A DNA stretch of 7,103 bases, taken from assembly GCA_029857995.1 (NCBI GenBank), contig JAOUFZ010000087.1, positions 1 through 7,103 of the forward strand, given 5' to 3'. The notes under the pieces were generated by a model. That model was given only the letters and a program-made list of their open reading frames with translations. It had not been told where the DNA came from and did no database searches. Position numbers and translations under genes: made by a program. This DNA comes from Dehalococcoidia bacterium (GTDB taxonomy: Bacteria > Chloroflexota > Dehalococcoidia > GIF9 > AB-539-J10). Within the stretch, counting starts at the first letter, position 1, and every line of letters begins with the position of its first letter. Below are positions 4,741 through 7,103 of this stretch, piece after piece.

Positions 4741-6438
4741 CTAGTAATCGACATCAACACCCCTCGCTTCAAGCTGAGGTATGTATATGTTTATGGAATC
4801 AGAACTCAGCGGATTCCCATTGAGATAGACTTGATCCCCTTCTGAAAGTCCTTCATTATCCACCAGCGGTGAGATATCGCTGATCTGGTTATCCTGAAGC
4901 CGAAGCTCTGTCAAGTTGGTGAGGGTGACCAGAGGAGAGATGTCGCTGATCTGGTTACCGTCAAGCCAGAGCTCTGTCAAGTTGGTGAGGTCGGCCAGAG
5001 GCGAGATGTCGCCTATCTGGTTACTCCCCAGATTGAGGTATGTAACGTTGGTGAGGTTGGCCACAGGGGCGATATCGCTTATCTGAGTAGCTCCAACGTC
5101 GAGGCGTATCAGGTTGGTGAGGTTAGCTAGCGGCGAGATATCACTCACCGGGTTATTCCAAAGACCGAGGTCCGTGAGGTTGGTGAGGCCAGTCAGAGGT
5201 GAGATGTCGCTCACGTGGTTATTGCGAAGCTCCAAGTGAGCCAAAGTGGTCAGGCCAGCCAGAGGCGAAACATCGCTTATCTGGTTACGCCAAAGGCCGA
5301 GTGTTGTCAGGTTGCCGAGGCTGGCCAGCGCCGAGATATCGTCTATCTGGTTGTTCCCAAGGTAGAGGTCTGTCAGGCCGATGAGGTTAGCCACAGCTGA
5401 GATATCACTTATCCCGTTATAGTCAAGGAAGAGAAATGCTAGGTTACTGAGGTTGGCCAGAGGGGAGAAGTCGCTTATCTGGTTAGCCCCGGCGTCGAGC
5501 CTTGTCAGGCTGGTGAGGTTGGCCAGCGGCGAGATATCACTTATCTGGTTAGCATCAAGGTACAGCACTTGTAGATTAGTGAGATTGGCCAGCGGCGAGA
5601 TATCGCTTATCTGGTTAGTCTCAAGGTGGAGCTCTATCAAGCTAGTGAGGTTGGCTAGAGCCGAGATATCGCTTATTTGGTTTCTCCAAAGGTCGAGATA
5701 TATCAGACTGGCAGCGTGCTCGAGCCCAGTAAGGTCCGTGATATTCTTCTCCGTAGCATTAAGAGAGGTTAGCCCTTCTAGGTCTGAAGCGTAGATGTCT
5801 CCTGTGGGTTTGTCGATGGTTTCCCTTATCGCTGCCTCAAGATTAGAGTCGGTCACCTCCACTATGAGCTCAGGCGGCTGACCAGGTCTAATAATGGATT
5901 GCCTCCCTTCAGGGACCTCCAGTTCCACACCCTGTGCAACAGCCCATATATCCCCTTCCAGATTAGTTGCCCGGGTTGTACCATCCTCGATGACATAAAC
6001 TTGCATAACACTACCCCTGACCGCTACCACACCAGTCGGCGTTTCAACTTCGTAGCGAGATGCTGGGTCAAGAAGCTTTGTCACACGGCTTATGGTATTC
6101 CCTATTGTCTGTTCAAGAGTAATAGTTGTAGAGCCAGTGTCCGTGGAAATATCGAGCGAAGCAATTTCTATCTCGGTGCCAGCCTGTAGTTCGATAGTGC
6201 TACCATCAAAGAAAGTGATTTCGGCGCTAGAATCATCGCCCGTCTTTATACTATCTCCGACTTCCAGAGACATCCCGACCTCAGCCTCTGTCCAACTGGC
6301 AGCGCCTGCCTTCATTACGGATACATTTCCCTCGGTTATTGAAAGTATAGTGAGCGTAGAAGGAGAAGAAGCACAGCCAACTAAAGTTGAGGCCACTAGA
6401 GTAGTCAGAACCAGTATTGCCCATAATTTCTTACGCAT
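4741..6438 (-). CDS. Lipoprotein with FecR domain and 13 internalin-type leucine-rich repeats
   Basis: This is a 565-residue exported lipoprotein. MRKK, a hydrophobic core and the lipobox LVGC give a signal-peptidase II site with Cys22 as the lipidated residue. Residues about 35-190 are a FecR-type domain: VGMSLEVGDSIKTG (54-67), ITFFDGSTIELQAGTEIEI (74-92) and the hallmark VETPTGVVAVRGSVMQVYV (131-149). FecR domains are best known from sigma-regulator partners, but here the domain is extracytoplasmic with no sensor tail, so it is more likely a ligand- or wall-binding module. A short cap (NLEAAIRETI, 199-208) and a diverged repeat lead into thirteen 22-residue repeats (242-527) of the form LTNLxxLxLxxNQISDISPLAN. 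After them comes a C-terminal cap with YLNGNPLSSDSINIYIP. Such horseshoes bind proteins or carbohydrates at the cell surface. The ATG at 6438 has AGGAGG 6 nt upstream. It stands alone on the minus strand. Confidence 0.93.
   Translation of the reverse strand: MRKKLWAILVLTTLVASTLVGCASSPSTLTILSITEGNVSVMKAGAASWTEAEVGMSLEVGDSIKTGDDSSAEITFFDGSTIELQAGTEIEIASLDISTDTGSTTITLEQTIGNTISRVTKLLDPASRYEVETPTGVVAVRGSVMQVYVIEDGTTRATNLEGDIWAVAQGVELEVPEGRQSIIRPGQPPELIVEVTDSNLEAAIRETIDKPTGDIYASDLEGLTSLNATEKNITDLTGLEHAASLIYLDLWRNQISDISALANLTSLIELHLETNQISDISPLANLTNLQVLYLDANQISDISPLANLTSLTRLDAGANQISDFSPLANLSNLAFLFLDYNGISDISAVANLIGLTDLYLGNNQIDDISALASLGNLTTLGLWRNQISDVSPLAGLTTLAHLELRNNHVSDISPLTGLTNLTDLGLWNNPVSDISPLANLTNLIRLDVGATQISDIAPVANLTNVTYLNLGSNQIGDISPLADLTNLTELWLDGNQISDISPLVTLTNLTELRLQDNQISDISPLVDNEGLSEGDQVYLNGNPLSSDSINIYIPQLEARGVDVDY
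4858..5715 (-). repeat. Thirteen 66-bp leucine-rich repeat units
   Basis: The DNA encoding residues 242-527 is a run of thirteen units of exactly 66 bp, with no insertion or deletion between units. The conserved ladder Asn falls every 22 residues, from 253 to 517. The only exception is Thr451 in the tenth unit (VGATQISD). DNA units are well diverged from each other but share segments such as GAGATATCGCTTATCTGGTT, so recombination between units is possible. Short plus-strand frames across this region are shadows of the repeats. Confidence 0.92.
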
Positions 6439-7103
6439 GGAATACCTCCTCTAATTGCCGCGGATATTTTGCCATTGACATAGGCTTTTATTCTTTTCTC
6501 TTAAAGAGAGAGGGGATTGCCTCCTGTATGCCTAGTGATGAACCTATGTTGCTAGGAAGAGGGTAGATTTTGTTCTGGCAGGGGAAAAGAGCCCCGTTTA
6601 CAAGTATGCACTGCCCGGTTAAGTATCACGGGGACGGTCGCAACCCACTCAGACACACTTGACTGCCCACCTTGGTATTAGTTTTTAGATCCGTCTCTTA
6701 TAGACTCTGTCCTCATAGATACTACTTTTACAGACATTGCTCTTCAGATACTATTGTACCACTATCCAAGAAAGTGTCAATGGTTTTTGTGCTGTGTCCA
6801 AGGCATACTATGGAGTCAAAGAGTCACAAAACGTCAAGTTGTGTAATTAGGTAATAGAACAAGTTAATGCGACATTGAATGCACTACGCGGGCACATAAT
6901 AGCCGAGCAGTATGAAGTTGTGAACGCCGACACTTAATGGCACAAACCGAAGCTGAATTACCAATGAAGAGGTATCAGGAATGCTTTCTCCCGATTCCCA
7001 GGGACATACCTCCTACATCCGTATACGCCAACCCGAATGGCCCCTGCCTGTCTCTGTTACTACTTTCCTCACTACACCTTTTTGGGTCGAGCCTATTTGG
7101 ACG
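6439..7103. other. Gene-free right end
   Basis: About 665 bp upstream of the lipoprotein gene hold no frame with a credible ribosome binding site or protein-like composition. The features seen are small inverted repeats: ACATAGG (6478-6484) with CCTATGT (6543-6549), and CCTAG with CTAGG at about 6531-6556. There is also a 15-bp tandem repeat at 6687-6760. No confident promoter for the lipoprotein gene could be picked on the minus strand. The region is cut by the window edge. Confidence 0.5.
6687..6760. repeat. Degenerate 15-bp tandem repeat (five units)
   Basis: AGA(T/C) recurs at 6687, 6702, 6717, 6732 and 6746, so four units are 15, 15, 15 and 14 bp apart from the next. Units are AGATCCGTCTCTTAT, AGACTCTGTCCTCAT, AGATACTACTTTTAC, AGACATTGCTCTTC and AGATACTATTGTACC, with a rough consensus AGAYNCTNYTCTTAY. 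The alternation of AGAT and AGAC along the array may hint at an older 30-bp unit. No protein is supported across it. Confidence 0.55.

Noticed and set aside
5199..5794. Plus-strand repetitive frames opposite the leucine-rich repeats
   Set aside because: They are shadows produced by the 66-bp repeat periodicity of the lipoprotein gene.
6475..6505. TTGACA at 6475-6480 as a plus-strand promoter
   Set aside because: No acceptable -10 box lies 16-18 bp downstream and no gene follows on the plus strand.
6672..6854. 60-codon plus-strand frame with Arg/Tyr/Cys-rich pentad repeats
   Set aside because: It follows from the 15-bp DNA repeat. There is no ribosome binding site and the composition is not protein-like.

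Overview
The window is about 7.1 kb of bacterial DNA with moderate GC. It holds six protein-coding genes that I can support. One unrecognised gene lies on the plus strand near the left end, and the other five are on the minus strand. Almost every gene has its own strong AGGAGG-type ribosome binding site and long, non-coding flanks. The gene mix (a lipoprotein joining a FecR domain to internalin-like leucine-rich repeats, a TIGR04076-type protein, a RidA-family protein and a MarR regulator) resembles genomes of uncultured Chloroflexota such as Dehalococcoidia. That assignment is an inference from style, not proof.

Layout, left to right. Positions 1-345 hold a degenerate 9-bp minisatellite and the probable promoter of the first gene. 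A 264-residue protein of unknown function follows (346-1140, +). It converges on a minus-strand gene for a highly charged helical protein built from three 40-residue repeats (1246-1668), encoded by near-identical 120-bp DNA repeats. Next is a small four-helix membrane protein with an internal duplication (1842-2255, -). About 520 bp without a credible gene follow. A MarR-family regulator with a charged C-terminal extension (2776-3366, -) has an upstream region crowded with repeated TTGTAACAA-like boxes and palindromes, and these are probable operators.

A two-gene unit follows on the minus strand. A TIGR04076-type protein (4167-4424) comes first, then a RidA-family protein that lacks the usual catalytic arginine (3662-4087). 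An extended -10 promoter and a leader hairpin precede the unit. The whole block is flanked by two direct copies of a 19-bp motif about 1.03 kb apart, each joined to a 13-bp element that is inverted between the two copies.

The right third is a large lipoprotein gene (4741-6438, -) with a signal peptide, a FecR domain and thirteen perfect-length 22-residue leucine-rich repeats. The last 665 bp hold no credible gene but contain a degenerate 15-bp tandem repeat.

How the genes cooperate is not evident. The only likely operon is TIGR04076-RidA. The MarR protein probably controls itself and may also control the neighbouring RidA unit. I see no CRISPR array, tRNA, rRNA, complete insertion sequence or clear defence system. 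The best candidates for something undescribed are the direct and inverted repeat element around the RidA cassette, the operator array upstream of the MarR gene, and the recently duplicated helical repeat gene.
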